Below are positions 1 to 13,381 of a stretch of DNA of 64,000 nucleotides, in pieces. The position numbers and the translations under genes were made by a program. The stretch covers positions 43,052,223 through 43,116,222 of the forward strand of contig CM055095.1 in assembly GCA_029204225.1 (NCBI GenBank). The letters are read 5' to 3'. Each line of letters opens with the position of its first letter. Position 1 is the stretch's first letter. The DNA comes from Diphasiastrum complanatum (Eukaryota > Streptophyta > Lycopodiopsida > Lycopodiales > Lycopodiaceae). The notes beneath the pieces are model-generated. The model did not search any database and was not told the DNA's origin. It was given only the letters and a program-made list of their open reading frames with translations.

Positions 1-280
1 TTCTTAACAAAAATTATTTTATGCACCCTATTAAAATTATGTCCTCCAAGAAAATGAGATAGTGCCATGATTGTCATCATCATTGTATCACCATGTTGAT
101 GAAACTTTGAATGGACACTTATCTCATTATTCTTGAAGAACTTCGGATAATCCCCAATGCATGATCTCTGGAAAATTCTCCAGCGGATTTTTGCCCACCT
201 CGACGAATTGCAAAATCATTAAGAAAAATTGTTTCTTGAAATGAAAAAATGCAAAGTAAACTCCAGTATAAAATCTAACA
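1..280. other. Start of window, no gene seen
   Basis: AT-rich sequence with no convincing reading frame. It lies just downstream (on the minus strand) of a strong splice donor, so it may hold intron sequence of the next feature. Confidence 0.4.
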
Positions 281-823
281 TTACGGATCTATTAGTACAA
301 GATAAGATACAAAACTTACGCATTCAGCTTTGTCTTTCTGAATTACTTCCTCTCCATCAATATTATGTCCACCTTTCGATGCCAATAAGGTTGGTGAATA
401 AATAGTTGGTTTTGGAAAACCGAGCTGACTTTGAAATCTAAGGAACTCCTTGTTAGAAGGAAGATCATTTTCTGTTTGACACATTTCCTCCACATCCATT
501 TTCAAGCAATCTTTCCCTGAATATAACTCATCATTATTTACATCGTCAACACTAGGGAGAAGATTATCAGCATCATAATCAATTATATCTGAAAATTCAT
601 GAAGCTCTTTGCACAAAATGCAAAGAGTCTTGGCCTCTGTGAAATCAAAAAGATCCGATATATCCGATAGTGTCAAAAAAGAATTATTATCTATATTATA
701 AGTAGGCAATGTGATAAGAAATTTATTAGAAAGAAAAAGGGTATTAGTGATTCTAGGGCCTATAAACGATGCCCTATTTTGTGCACGATCAAAATTTGTA
801 TAATCATCTAAACTAACGCTCAT
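281..823 (-). pseudogene. Exon of unknown acidic protein, minus strand
   Basis: Open frame of 180 codons beginning MSVSLDDY. It is acidic and Asp/Ser-rich and matches no family I recognise. The sequence GC|GTAAGTTTTG, read on the minus strand across positions 320-310, is a strong 5' splice donor. The true exon probably ends at 320, after the residues DKAEC, and the last 13 codons would be intron. A diverged second copy lies at 58316-58640 and keeps the GTAAG donor at the same place. This supports a real spliced gene rather than a chance frame. Upstream it may continue into the 936-1385 frame, because the two are separated only by homopolymer runs (A10 and a T-rich run) that look like frameshifts. 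Function unknown. Confidence 0.45.
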
Positions 824-935
824 GTCAATAAAATTTTTTTTTTAATATCTACAGTCTTCGACTTTTCAGATTTTGTACTGTTGTAAGAAGCAGCTTCATA
901 ATTTAAAAGGCCAGCCTCTGAATCGTCAGAAATAT

Positions 936-1385
936 TTAACAAAAGAAAAAAAAAACAAAAGTAGACTGAAACTCTACAAATGTACATTTTTTCTTGTGAA
1001 TTGGACAATCATCTACAGACTTGAAATCATTATGTAACTTGGTGAACATTCTATCAAGCTTAGCTTTATAGTTATGCTTGTCGAGTGTCACCAGGTCTTG
1101 ATAATGACTCATGTCCTTATCATGAGATTTGAACAAGGGAGTACTGAGCAGAGACTTAAATCTGAGATAAATCTCTGAAAAAGCTTCCACACCAGGACCC
1201 TCACTAATAGAAGGAAGAACAAAAAGAAAAGGAGAAAAAAGAGATTTGAAATACTCCATATTATCACTTATACCAAATTCATGAAAAAAGGATAGCAAAC
1301 TAGAATCGAAATTAGACATTTCAACAAAAAAAATACAAAAAGAAAGATTTTGAATATTGGACTCAGACGCAAAATGCAAGTTCAA
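936..1385 (-). pseudogene. Upstream exon or frame of the same unknown gene
   Basis: Open frame of 149 codons; a plausible internal start MSNFDSS lies at 1319. The middle part is rich in Phe, Leu and Ser, with no motif I recognise. It ends in a Phe run encoded by a T homopolymer. Just beyond, a shifted frame (820-1008) carries Ser/Asp-rich sequence that leads into the 281-823 exon. I infer one gene broken by homopolymer indels, or one whose introns I cannot place. The function is unknown. Confidence 0.35.
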
Positions 1386-2639
1386 ACAAAACTACAACGT
1401 CCTATGTGTTCGAAAGAGATATCAGAAAACCGAGTATCAGATCCGAGTGCGAGTATGAAAAATAAGAAAAATCGACAAGTAAGGTGTGCTTAAGAGCAAT
1501 ATCGGACCAGACAGCAGTATCGATTTTAGGTGCAAATGTATAAATAGATGTGGAGCAGTGGCAAGTGTGCACTTGAAATCGATATCCGGCGTAGAAATCA
1601 GAATTTTTTTGTGAAAATCAGCACCGGAAATGATAAATTTATAAAAGAAATTCGCATGTATGAATGAGATCCGAAAGAACACGTGTCGTTGCCTGATTGG
1701 TCGAGAATATTTCGATGTATAGAGAATGATTGATCTGACATTTGTCACGTGTAGAAGACACATGTCATATTCACCCGTTAGACTGGTTTGCAATAGTGAC
1801 GTGATAGTGTTTGAAATGCTTTATTATTATATTGCAACATCTAAAAACCTTCAAGACTCATTACTGCTGAAAATGACAAGAAGTTGGGTATAGATCGATC
1901 AACAAGTAGTGTTTTTTGTGAGAGTGAAGCCAGAAAATATAAAAAACTTTTTATGGTATGAGTTATTAAGTCAAGCACTGCCAATGCATCGGGAGTGACA
2001 GTTATGTATGCTACAAAACTGGTGGGTCATCATTCATTCAATGAGGTTTTGTTGTGCATTTATCAGTTTTTTTTGAGTCATTTTGTGCCATAAATGATTT
2101 TGTAGCATAGGGAGGATATGAAATAGCAACAAGAAGATTCAGAGCAATTGTACAACAAAAAAATATCATTGAGCCAATAAACACTCAGCTGGCTACTTTT
2201 TGCCAAAGATTTACAAACAGCTTCCTAGCTACTCATGTCTACAAAAGCACGAAGGATTGCTAGGGATTTCGGCCTCAAAAAGATCGTCGATAGAGGTGAA
2301 ACCAGAAAATTGGTCCAACACCTCCTATCCAAGGAAAAAGATGTGTTTCTTACGCCCAAGTCGTTATTTATTCAATTTAGATAAGGTCATCTGTTTCTTA
2401 ACGTGATGCTTAACATAGGCACTCGAAAGCTTTGTTCTATTGTTGATTGCTTCAGACCTTTGTTATAAGACTTGTCCTTGGATAGGCCCCTTAGGGACAC
2501 AATTAAAGAATGTAAAGCGAATTATTGTCCTTTAAACGTTGGAGGTTTCATTCTTGGAAGGAGGATCTATAAAATAGGACTCAAAATGGGCCTTCATTTC
2601 TATTGTTGACAATTGCCTTCGTTACTCAGCATAAGTGCT
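1386..2639. other. Intergenic, nothing recognised
   Basis: AT-rich DNA. A minus-strand frame at 1437-1793 and a plus-strand frame at 2200-2406 are short, have odd composition and match nothing, so I do not call them genes. A TATAAATAG string is at about 1538. Confidence 0.4.
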
Positions 2640-2942
2640 CATTAGACTTATGTTATCACTAGACCTATGCCAACATAACTTCTCTCACGGCCTATGCTCG
2701 GCATAAGTCCTCCCTCGACCTATGCTCAGCATAAGTCCTCACTGGACCTATGCTTAGCATAGGTCCTCAACATAAGTCGAGAGAGGACCTATGCTCAACA
2801 TAGGTCCTCTCGCGACCTATGTTGAGCATAGGTCCTCTCTCTACCTATGCTCAGCATAAATCTTCCCTCGACCTATGTTGAGCATAGGTCCTCTCTCAAC
2901 TTATGTTGAGCATAGGTCCTCCTCGCATAGGTCCTCGACTAT
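2640..2942. repeat. Tandem array of palindromic 28-29 bp units
   Basis: About nine imperfect copies of a unit whose core is ACCTATGCTCAGCATAGGT. This core is itself a 9-bp inverted repeat around one base. The cores are separated by short pyrimidine-rich spacers (TCCTCTCTCG). One or two units are partial, and one spacer is inverted (near 2776-2790). Confidence 0.8.
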
Positions 2943-3760
2943 GTTTATCTTTCTTTTCTTTCTTTTTTTTACAATTTTTAAAATTTTTGATGTTTTTAAA
3001 TTTTTTAATATTTTTTAAAATTTTAAAATTTTAGAATCTTAGAATTTTTTAAATGTTAAAATATCAACATTAAATTACGTGTAAGCTTTTAAATTTATAT
3101 CAAAATCTTTCAAATTGCACTTTGAAAATAAAATTAAAAAAATAAGCTTTTTAAAATTTTAAACTCACCTAATTTAACAATTATTAGTCATAATAATAGA
3201 TTGCACACAATTAATATTTGTATTTTCTTGGCAATTTGAATATAAAATATTTTGTGTCACTTAGTCCAAATTTAAAATATGTGCAAAATACAACATCTTA
3301 CAAATAACTCATTAATTTTTAAATTTAAGATTCAAAATTTACATGAATTACTAGAAAATTGTAAGGGCCTGAAAAAAATGGGTCCTCCGCCATTTTCCAT
3401 TTCAAAACATTTCGTGTTCATTGCATTTGCTCGCATGGGATCATAATATTGATCAGGATTATTGCATAAACATGACTGTCATACAAAGGATCCGGTTTTT
3501 TCATAAAGAATATATGAGAGTCTCCAAAGCTGGAGATGTAAATCAATTGGAGCTGTAGGCACTTTGTGCTCAAGAGACAGGCCTGTCGTTTGATTCAAAA
3601 AATCATACGTAGGGCCTCACAAAATATGATCATTTTTTCAACTTGCTTTCCTTAGTGGCCAGATAATTTTTCTTGCTATGCTTGCCATGCAATTGCTCGC
3701 TCTTTAAATGCTTGCTCTCTTTTTTTTTGAATATTTTTGTCACATACACGAGCAATTAAG
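2943..3760. other. AT-rich spacer
   Basis: Runs of T and A with no coding signal. Homopolymer-rich from 2943 to about 3360; nothing recognisable after that. Confidence 0.4.
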
Positions 3761-3761
3761 A

Positions 3762-3881
3762 GAATACTACCCTAAATCTTAATCAAAACACACACACACA
3801 CACACACACACACTCTCTTTATAATCTTAAATTCAAAATGCAAGATACAATACATACACACTTCTTCTCTCTTCTCTCCAC

Positions 3882-3963
<82 letters not shown>

Positions 3964-4490
3964 TATTTAATCTTAAATCTATGTAAAATGCTAAACATGT
4001 TGACAAAAACACACACACACACACACACACACTCTCTCTCTCTCTCTCTCTCTTCCTCATCTATCATTCTTAGTCCTAAATAAATATAAATCTAACAATC
4101 TATTACTACCATAGACTATGTATTTATCTATAATCTTATATTTTAAATCAATGCAAAATATTAAACACACACACACACACACACATCTTTTTTTTTTCTC
4201 TCTCTCTCTCACACACACATTATAAATTTAACAATCTATTACTACCCAATACTATCTATATCTATTTGTCTATTAACCTAAATTATAGATCAATGCAAAA
4301 TTCAAAACACATACACATCCTCTCAGACACACACATGCACTATCTTAAATAATTCTAACAATCTATTGTAAACAATTTTTATAATTTTCTATCAAACACT
4401 ATTTATTTATCTATCACTTTTAAATACACTAAACTAATGCATAATACAAAACACACACACACACACACACACACACAATCTATTCATCTA
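3762..4490. repeat. Microsatellite module, copy 1
   Basis: Begins at CTACCCTAAATCTTAATC and contains (CA)n at 3786-3813, (CT)n at about 3885-3958, (AC)n-(TC)n at 4010-4053, (AC)n at about 4165 and 4450. These are linked by unique text that includes TCTAACAATCTATTACTACC. The linker text recurs in the next module, so this is a duplicated compound module and not scattered simple repeats. Confidence 0.8.
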
Positions 4491-6489
<1,999 letters not shown>

Positions 6490-6740
6490 TTGGATATCCA
6501 AATGAATTTCTCTCTCTTTCTCTCTCACAAATTACAAATCTAATTATATATTATTACCAAACTATCCTAAATAATACCAATAATCTATTACAAGACCATT
6601 CAAAACCATATTCATACTAACAATATTCAAAACCATTTTCAATCAATGCAAAATTTAAAAACACATACACATATAATACACACACACTCTCTCTATCTCT
6701 TTCTATCTTTCACACTCTCTATCTCTTCTCAAAACAAACA
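6490..6740. repeat. Diverged third microsatellite module
   Basis: CT-rich and CA-rich tracts are joined by text resembling the linkers of the two upstream modules (AATCAATGCAAAATT, acacatacacata). It is shorter and more decayed. Confidence 0.55.
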
Positions 6741-6799
6741 AGCAAACACCAACCTCAAACAAACAAACAAAAAGCTAAACAAATAAAAATCAAGCACAA

Positions 6800-6885
6800 A
6801 CCTCAAACACTGATCTTCAATCGCCCTCAAACACTGATCTTCAAGCCCTCAGGCACTGATCTTCAATCGCCCTCAATCGCTCCAA
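6800..6885. repeat. Short tandem repeat, about 25 bp by 3
   Basis: Three close copies of CACTGATCTTCAA followed by TCGCCCTCA-like text. Confidence 0.6.
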
Positions 6886-7222
6886 AGATGCTTCAACCTA
6901 CAAAAACAAGTAGCAAATAGGAGACAATTGACTTATCCACAAAAAAAGCCGAACACAAAGCGTTATGCTCAGCCATGTAGCAATATGGTTGAGAAGAATT
7001 TTAGAAGATATTGGCATTCCACAAAGTAAGCCCACCATGATCAGGTGTGACATCCAAAGCGCTATCTAGCTAGCGAAGAATTTTGAATTTCATGCACACA
7101 AGATGGACATAAAAATTAAATATCATTTCATTAGATAGAAGTTGCTATCTAGTGAAATAGTCGTGGTGCATTGCAGGATAGAAGACCAACTAGCAACATA
7201 TTTACTAGACCTTTAACTGTTG

Positions 7223-7350
7223 ACAAGATGCTAAAAATGGCAGTACTGGTCAAGTGTGCAGATAAACTAGGACTTAAGAGAGACTCTTGAAATAGATATG
7301 TCTAGTTTATTTGAACACTTGACCAGTACTGCCATTTTTAGCATCTTGTT
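7223..7350. repeat. Hairpin with near-perfect 48-bp arms
   Basis: The left arm at 7223-7270 is the reverse complement of the right arm at 7303-7350 with about three mismatches. The loop is about 32 bases and holds a small palindrome of its own (AAGAG-AGA-CTCTT). It may be a small foldback element or an inverted-repeat transcript able to form dsRNA. I see no flanking reading frame. Confidence 0.8.
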
Positions 7351-7869
7351 ATATGTCATTTTCACTTTTACAATATGAGCTAGTTTGTGGGTAGTGAGTC
7401 AGGACACACGTCCCCCATTTTTTCATAACAAGGACTAAACTTCCATGCAACGGTACTCTCCAAAATATAGGCTATTTATAGGTACTCTACTTTCTCTTCT
7501 ATGAATAACACTTGCATGCGAGCTTCTTGGCCAAATTGGTGTGTGCTCAGCAGACAAATTCTTGCTGCCTTAAGCTGTCGAAGAGGCCATTACATCAATT
7601 TCAAGTCATGCACCTGCTTCATTCCAATTATTGCAAAATGTCAAAACTCTATTACATTGTGGGTTTTATAAATGTTTTTGGCATGATCTATTCATTGCTT
7701 ATCAATGAATGCCACAATGTCTTCAACTCTATTCTCATAGTTCCTTTCCTAGTCACAATACAACTTCAACAAAATTGCATAAGTCAAATGAATATGATTT
7801 GAAATACTAGTATACAAGGAATTATAGTTCTCGATACCCAAGATTTAAATTCAGCTCGTTGTCTAATGG
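7351..7869. other. Spacer, nothing recognised
   Basis: A 96-codon plus-strand frame (7512-7802) has no family signal and I do not call it. Confidence 0.3.
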
Positions 7870-8860
7870 TTTAAAAATGTACAATATTATGAATAGAACA
7901 ATACTTCTCCATACCATACACATATTGCAACGCGAATAAAATTGTACTTTCTACAAGAATCTCAAAGCCTTCAAAAAATTTTGGAAAGCAATATGCCCTT
8001 GTAAAATGGCCCATGCTAAAACTCCCTGAGATTTAACGTTCAAATCTTGCCAAAAATTAACAACCAAGGTTGCAATGTCTTGTACAAATTCATTACCTCT
8101 CTCTCCAACATCAACCTTTGTTGTTTATACCGCTTATTCTTTGGAACTGAAATAGCGTCATCAACTACCACTGAGTTTGTAGGGCTCATCTATATCCTCT
8201 GTTGAATAGCTTTTGCATACACTACATTGGTGGCCTTAACTTGATCCTTTGATAATCTCACCACATCTGCTTGTAAATATTCTACTTCATTCTACAAATT
8301 ATGACATGCAACCTCCTTATTCTACAAATCTTCCTATATAGCAGCCATTTCTTCTAGAGTAGTATGTAAGTCAACTATCAGATTGGCTTGTTCATGCACA
8401 GATTTTGAATGCCATAACCAATTCTCGCATCGCATTGGAACTGGTAAATAGTTGTATGTCTTCTCATCGGCATTGGCATCACAGTCGGATGATGGCGCTA
8501 GAGGGTTCATTTGTTCGGGTGCCACTAGACACGTGACTAGGAAGCGTGATTGCTTTGGGAACTTCTCTCCAATCTATGATGGGGAGAAATACACATAGGC
8601 CAATGGGGAAGACTGTCAAATTGATCAAAAGAAATCTTGCCCTACTATTTTTACACCATGCAAAGCAGTATGGATCAATGCAAATGACTTAACAAACATG
8701 TTGTGCTCTATTTGCCTTCCAAAAATTACATGATTAATCCATTTGCAGAGATACTCTAATGTAGAGAATTTACACATTCTTAACCAATAGCCTTGATCCT
8801 TAGCTTGAGCTTCAAGAGGAAAAAATTCAGACATTACATCCATAGGAACCTCTGGCTCTA
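7870..8860 (-). pseudogene. Decayed minus-strand ORF of unknown family
   Basis: Reading leftward from 8843 (MDVMSEFF), the frame covers 8843-8625. After a break it resumes at 8525-8334 and then continues, through further stop codons, into a heptad-like stretch down to about 8080 (LQADVVRLSKDQVKATNV). The last part suggests a coiled coil. The order, an alpha-helical region then a coiled coil, resembles retroelement Gag or accessory ORFs, but I cannot place it in a family. Several stops and frame changes make it a pseudogene. Confidence 0.3.
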
Positions 8861-9080
8861 GAAATCCAAAAAGGTAGTTCCAAAACCTTGTAGTACACCT
8901 CTTCAGTTATCACCATGTGACAGCCTCGACTTGTTGTATACAAAGCTCCATCCTTACCAAAATGGTCAACGACAAGACAACAATCTTGGATTGCCTTGAT
9001 TGAGACACCCTACCAATTTTGGGTTTAGATTCAATGTACCCAACTTATTCAAATTGAATCTACTCAAACTCGCATTCTAT

Positions 9081-9235
9081 CTTTCCCACACTTTCAAAAA
9101 GTGTTTATTCAAATGAAACTTAGACTAATGAACTTTGAAAAGTCTACCTCTAAGTCTAAAACAAGTTTTGGCCTCAATATGCCAAATATGGAAATATTGC
9201 AAAATGTGATGAAACTAGTTGAATCTTTCACAAAA
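9081..9235. repeat. Dispersed repeat, inverted copy of 25373-25515
   Basis: Reverse-complemented, this segment matches 25373-25515 over about 140 bp with scattered changes. Shared strings include CAACTAGTTT, TTTCCATATTT and TTCAAAGTTCATTAGTCTAA. In both places it lies close to Ty3/gypsy pol sequence. Confidence 0.75.
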
Positions 9236-9300
9236 CAAATTTTCTTAACTCTGTCATAGCAGATCTTCTTTCCAAATTTTTTGTGGTACATCGCAAAAGT

Positions 9301-9870
9301 TTCCCATACTATCCACGATACAATGGCCAAGCAGAATCCACAAATAAAATCCTATGTGGCATTCTCACCAAAACCGTCGAATCTAGCTGATCTGATTGGG
9401 AACTCAAACTCCTTGCTGCTCTCTGGGTTTATCGCACTACCCCAAAACGAGCTATAGGCTTAACCCCCTTCCAGCTCACATATGGTCAAGAAGCCATTAT
9501 GCCTGTGGAATTCCATATTCCCTCCCTTCGAGTAGCCTACAACCTTGAGCTCGATACTCCTCAGAATCTAGCAAATAGGTTATTCCATCTGGAGCAACTA
9601 TGTGAAACACGATGGATCAGCATCCATGCTCAACAAGTCCACAAACGACGACAAAAAGCATGGCATGATCGATCATTGAAACTTAGAGATTTCCAGGTGG
9701 GCGATAAGGTCCTGCTATACTAGGCCAAAGCCTTCAAAGACAAACTGAAATTTTCAGGCCAAGGACCTTACGTCATAAAAAAAAGCTTTGCCTCTGGATA
9801 TGTTCAACTCCAGACCCTTCAAGGTGATGTCCTCGACACTGTGGTCAATGCGAGTTGACTGAGAAAGTAC
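9301..9870 (+). pseudogene. Ty3/gypsy integrase, C-terminal part
   Basis: Translation shows the end of the integrase core (YYPRYNGQAEST, the usual NGQ-E motif), then WVYRTTPKRAIGLTPFQLTY and GQEAIMPVEF, as in plant Ty3/gypsy integrases. A C-terminal region with FQVGDKVLLY and GPYVI (GPY/F module) follows. The catalytic Asp residues would lie upstream and are missing; the homology starts abruptly near 9301. In-frame stops fall after VESS, after VLLY and near the end. On family knowledge this would integrate element cDNA. The extra ORF that follows suggests a Tat-like lineage. Confidence 0.85.
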
Positions 9871-10129
9871 AATGAACCCTGTTTTTATCTTGATATGTAT
9901 TAGCTGTTTTTTCTCTACTATTTATTTTTTTTTTCTTCTTCTCCATTTTTATTATTTGTATGCCATTTTGACACCATTTTTTGCTGTGATTTGTTGTTCC
10001 ACCCATCAAGATACTATCAGATCAGTCTTCTTTGAGAAAACCACAAAAGTCGTTAGTTTCAGACAAAATGTTTTCACATCATCTCAGATAGAATTCACCT
10101 GACCCCCTTCTTACAGAGAATGATTCATT

Positions 10130-10470
10130 TTTGGCCTCCGCGAATTCTGTCTCAGAGGAAAAATGTCAAAAAAATCAACAAAATGGAGTTTTCTTCATCA
10201 GATATCCATGTTCAGAATTCGCAGACAATTCGCGGGAGCTCATATTGATCCTCATGATTTCTCTATTACCTCCGCGAATTCTGATCAGATACATTTTTGC
10301 ACTATCAAACATTTTCTCTCTTTTGGCCAACACAAATCACTTACAGAAATTCGTGGGCCCTCTAAATGATGCCTCAAAATTCGCGACCATCATTACCAAA
10401 TCGTGGACACTGAGGATAAATTCTGGGTGAAGTTGCGAATTCCTGTCCAAAAAGGTCTATATATAGGTCT
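10130..10470 (+). promoter_or_regulatory. Promoter-like spacer before the extra ORF
   Basis: At least six copies of a CGCGAATTC or AATTCGCG-like motif occur in both orientations between 10136 and 10440. A TATA-like CTATATATAGG follows at 10457-10467, about 110 bp before the ATG of the next ORF. That spacing suits a plant TATA box and 5' leader, so it may be an internal promoter. This is inference. Confidence 0.4.
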
Positions 10471-10574
10471 CCACTCTTTCTCCACGAGTTCATTTTAGAT
10501 TGCTGCTCTTGAGTTCATGCCAAATTTTTTCAAAATTTTCAAAATTCTCAGAGCAATCTAAAATCACTACTGCC

Positions 10575-12751
10575 ATGGCTTCCCGTGATTCCTCATCGAG
10601 CTTGCACCGCCGTAAGCCCCCTCGTCCTTATTCAGGGGATATAATCATGATCTCTCTTAAGAATTACACTGAGCAGCTCACACTGGCCAAGGATATTCTC
10701 ACCAACCTTGGTTTTGATCTAACACTTTTCCGGGACCAACAGAGCGAGAGCCTCATCCGAGCTACGACCTATTCAGATGAGTTCCAAAATTTCCGACTTA
10801 CAACCAAGACTGGCAGTTATTCTATTATCAACGTCTCTCCGGCGGATCTTCAGAGTGTTGGCTTTCCTAATCTCGGAGAGACAATCCATGGCAAGGGCAC
10901 CAGTTATGATGCCAAGTACTTCACCAAGTTTCTGACAGACGACGACAAAACCATTGTCCAAACCAACGACGGGATCGCTATCTGACTCATCACGGATCCC
11001 CATCTATGGGCCGCCTCAGAGATCATCGTCACCATGATTGCAGTACATACCACCAAGATGGATCGCATCCCACCGAGCGATCTCTTCTCTCTAACCCTCA
11101 CCATGGACGACCCCACTCAAAATTATAAGTGGGCTGAGAAGGTAGCGGAGAAGCTGTGCGGAGCCCTGAAAGCCCGCAAATCAACTACCAAATGTGGGTA
11201 TCTCCTCCACATGTTGGTCACCAAGCAATTGGGGTCTAAGGCGGCTGCTTCCATCAAGGAGCTGGATGCTGTTTATCCAAGCACAAAAAAACGAGCCACC
11301 CCCGAATCGACAGCAGAACCAATCTCACCAGCCCCACCTACTAAGAAGCAGAAAGGGAAGGCAGTCAGTACCGAAGCAAATGTCCCACAAGACATTCTAT
11401 CCAGCGACATCGGGGTAGAATATGCAGAATCCGGAGAGAGCCTTAAACCATCTCAGGTCCCAAAGGAGGTCCTAGAGCAGCAGGCGGCCTTACTTCACCA
11501 GGCCCAATGTCGAAAAGCAGCAACAGCAGCAGTAGGCAGCTCCGGAACGGCAAGCACTTCTGGCTCTAATCCTATGCGCGTGATTCCGTCCACACAGGCA
11601 ATATCCTCTCCATCACTTGCTCTCACAATCCCACCACCACCTCCACCATTTACTATCACCTCCACACCCTCATTAACTCTCAACACGAGCTTCTCTTCCA
11701 CACTTTCACGAAAGCCCTCGAATGTACAAATCTCCACCCTACTTGACTCCACAGTTAACGTAGATGATTTTGCCTTACAAGTACTAACTGCACTCCCATC
11801 AACCACTGTCACAACTAACCCAATCACCCATGTACTCTCTCCCCACCCCTCAATCCATAATCACCCCTCCCTATCTTTCCTACACCTCCGTCTAGCCCTA
11901 CTCCTAATTTTCTACCATTTAACCCCATGTCGTATCCTAACTACACACGCAACCTCCCTGACATTGGTCCTTGGGAGCAGCTACCCCTTACAGCCCAAAA
12001 AGCGATATGGTTGGTGAATGAGCTCCAATACAATATATTCGGCACCCTAGGGGGACAACACACTATGCGGCAATTTGACGATGATGCTATGGCGGGCCTT
12101 CAGAAAGAAAAAACAAGGCTAGAGGAGGAAACCAAAAAACAGCAGCTACAGATCCAAAACCTCACGAATTACAATCAACAACAGCAGCATATGCTAATCC
12201 ATCTCCAGAACCAGCTGCAACTGAAGGTATCCAACATGCAGCAAACCATCGATACCCTCAAAGCCGAGAAGGATGAGGCTGTAGCAGATTCACAAGCAGC
12301 ACGTTTCGCTATGAAGGAACAATTGGAAATGGTGGACTTCAGCGACTTCGCACCACCAGCTATCCCTGAGGGAACTGTCATTCCAGTGGTGACCTATCAA
12401 ACTCTGGCCCAAAAGCTAAAAGCCATGACGGAGCAACATGCAAAATTACAACAATCATACATTGCTTCCGTCGAGGCCCTAAACCAGCACGTAGCCACCT
12501 TGGAAGAACGCTGAAAGGCTGCTGCCCAGTCGGCACCGTCAGTTCATGCAGATCATGCCCAATTTCATGATTCGGGGCACCACTTTGATGGACCTGATGG
12601 TGGAGATGGCGCAGGATTTCAACAGCCTCCTCTTGCAACTCAAGGCTCCGCATTTCAAAGCCAACCCCTAGGGCAAGGAGCTCAAACACCAACCAATCCA
12701 TCGGGCTCTGGGGGTACCGAGATTCAGATCACTTGGTGCATCCACATTGTA
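10575..12751 (+). pseudogene. Extra ORF of a Ty3/gypsy (Tat-like) element
   Basis: Begins MASRDSSSSLHRRKPPRPYS and stays in one frame to 12017, apart from a stop (TGA) at 10983-10985. It then shifts frame near 11900 and continues 11927-12514, with a further stop at 12512 and coding-like sequence to about 12751. Seen in order: a conserved-looking N-terminal globular part; a basic patch with PPTKKQKGKA, possibly a nuclear signal; a Pro/Ser/Thr-rich linker; and a coiled coil at about 12090-12300 rich in Glu, Lys and Gln. The tail is Gly/Gln-rich. Its position just after the integrase end fits the extra ORF some Tat-lineage elements carry between pol and the 3' LTR. A sister copy is probably at 22210-23606. 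Biochemical role unknown. Confidence 0.55.
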
Positions 12752-13381
12752 TAGAACATATAGAATAGGGTGCAAATTTTGCATTTGCATTTCACCTTAT
12801 TATAAAGGGGTAGCAAGCTCGTAATAACCCTCAAATATTGAGAGTTTTGTGTCCTGCATTGATTTTAAATTTCCCTTTACTCCCTTTTTAATACTTTGTT
12901 CCAAAAATAACACAATAACACACAATTTGTGTTCTGCCATGAGGGTGGCTAGGTGGTGCCACACCAATGTAGTGATGTAACTTGAACTGATCGACTCAAT
13001 ATTATCAAAAATGTACAATGTGGGACTCTCCCAAGCAAATGAATGAACGACCATGAAGTTCGATTCGTCAACCCCACCGCAAATCGCTTCATTTCCTTTG
13101 GAGGTCTTCATTTATAAAAATATCTCCAGGAAGTGTCGGCCCTGCTCCTCGCATAACTCTGTCTCTGATTTAGTTTTTCTTTTATTTTTCCAACATATTG
13201 GGTTTAAATGAGGGTGGTATATTAGTCTACAGCTTCGATAATATGCTTTTGCTGCTGCTTCTAGACGGTCGAATCCAATCATAAGAAAAAATTTTGTTAA
13301 TAGATGGGGATAGGCACTTTATTGTCTCTTTGTCATACTGCACATCCGCTGGCAGATCATTGTTCAAAGAAATCAAAAATT
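12752..13381. other. Spacer after the extra ORF, possibly LTR remnant
   Basis: No convincing gene. Some text (AATGTGGGACTCTCCC) is of a kind often seen in plant LTRs and intergenic repeats. No LTR boundaries could be fixed. Confidence 0.25.

Noticed and set aside
1437-1793. 118-codon minus-strand frame
   Set aside because: No family signal, odd Ile/Phe-rich composition, no splice or start context.
2640-2942. CRISPR-like array
   Set aside because: Spacers are short, pyrimidine-rich and repetitive; the units are palindromic with no unique spacers; and the genome is a plant's.
7512-7802. 96-codon plus-strand frame
   Set aside because: Isolated, no motif, composition of chance AT-rich frames.
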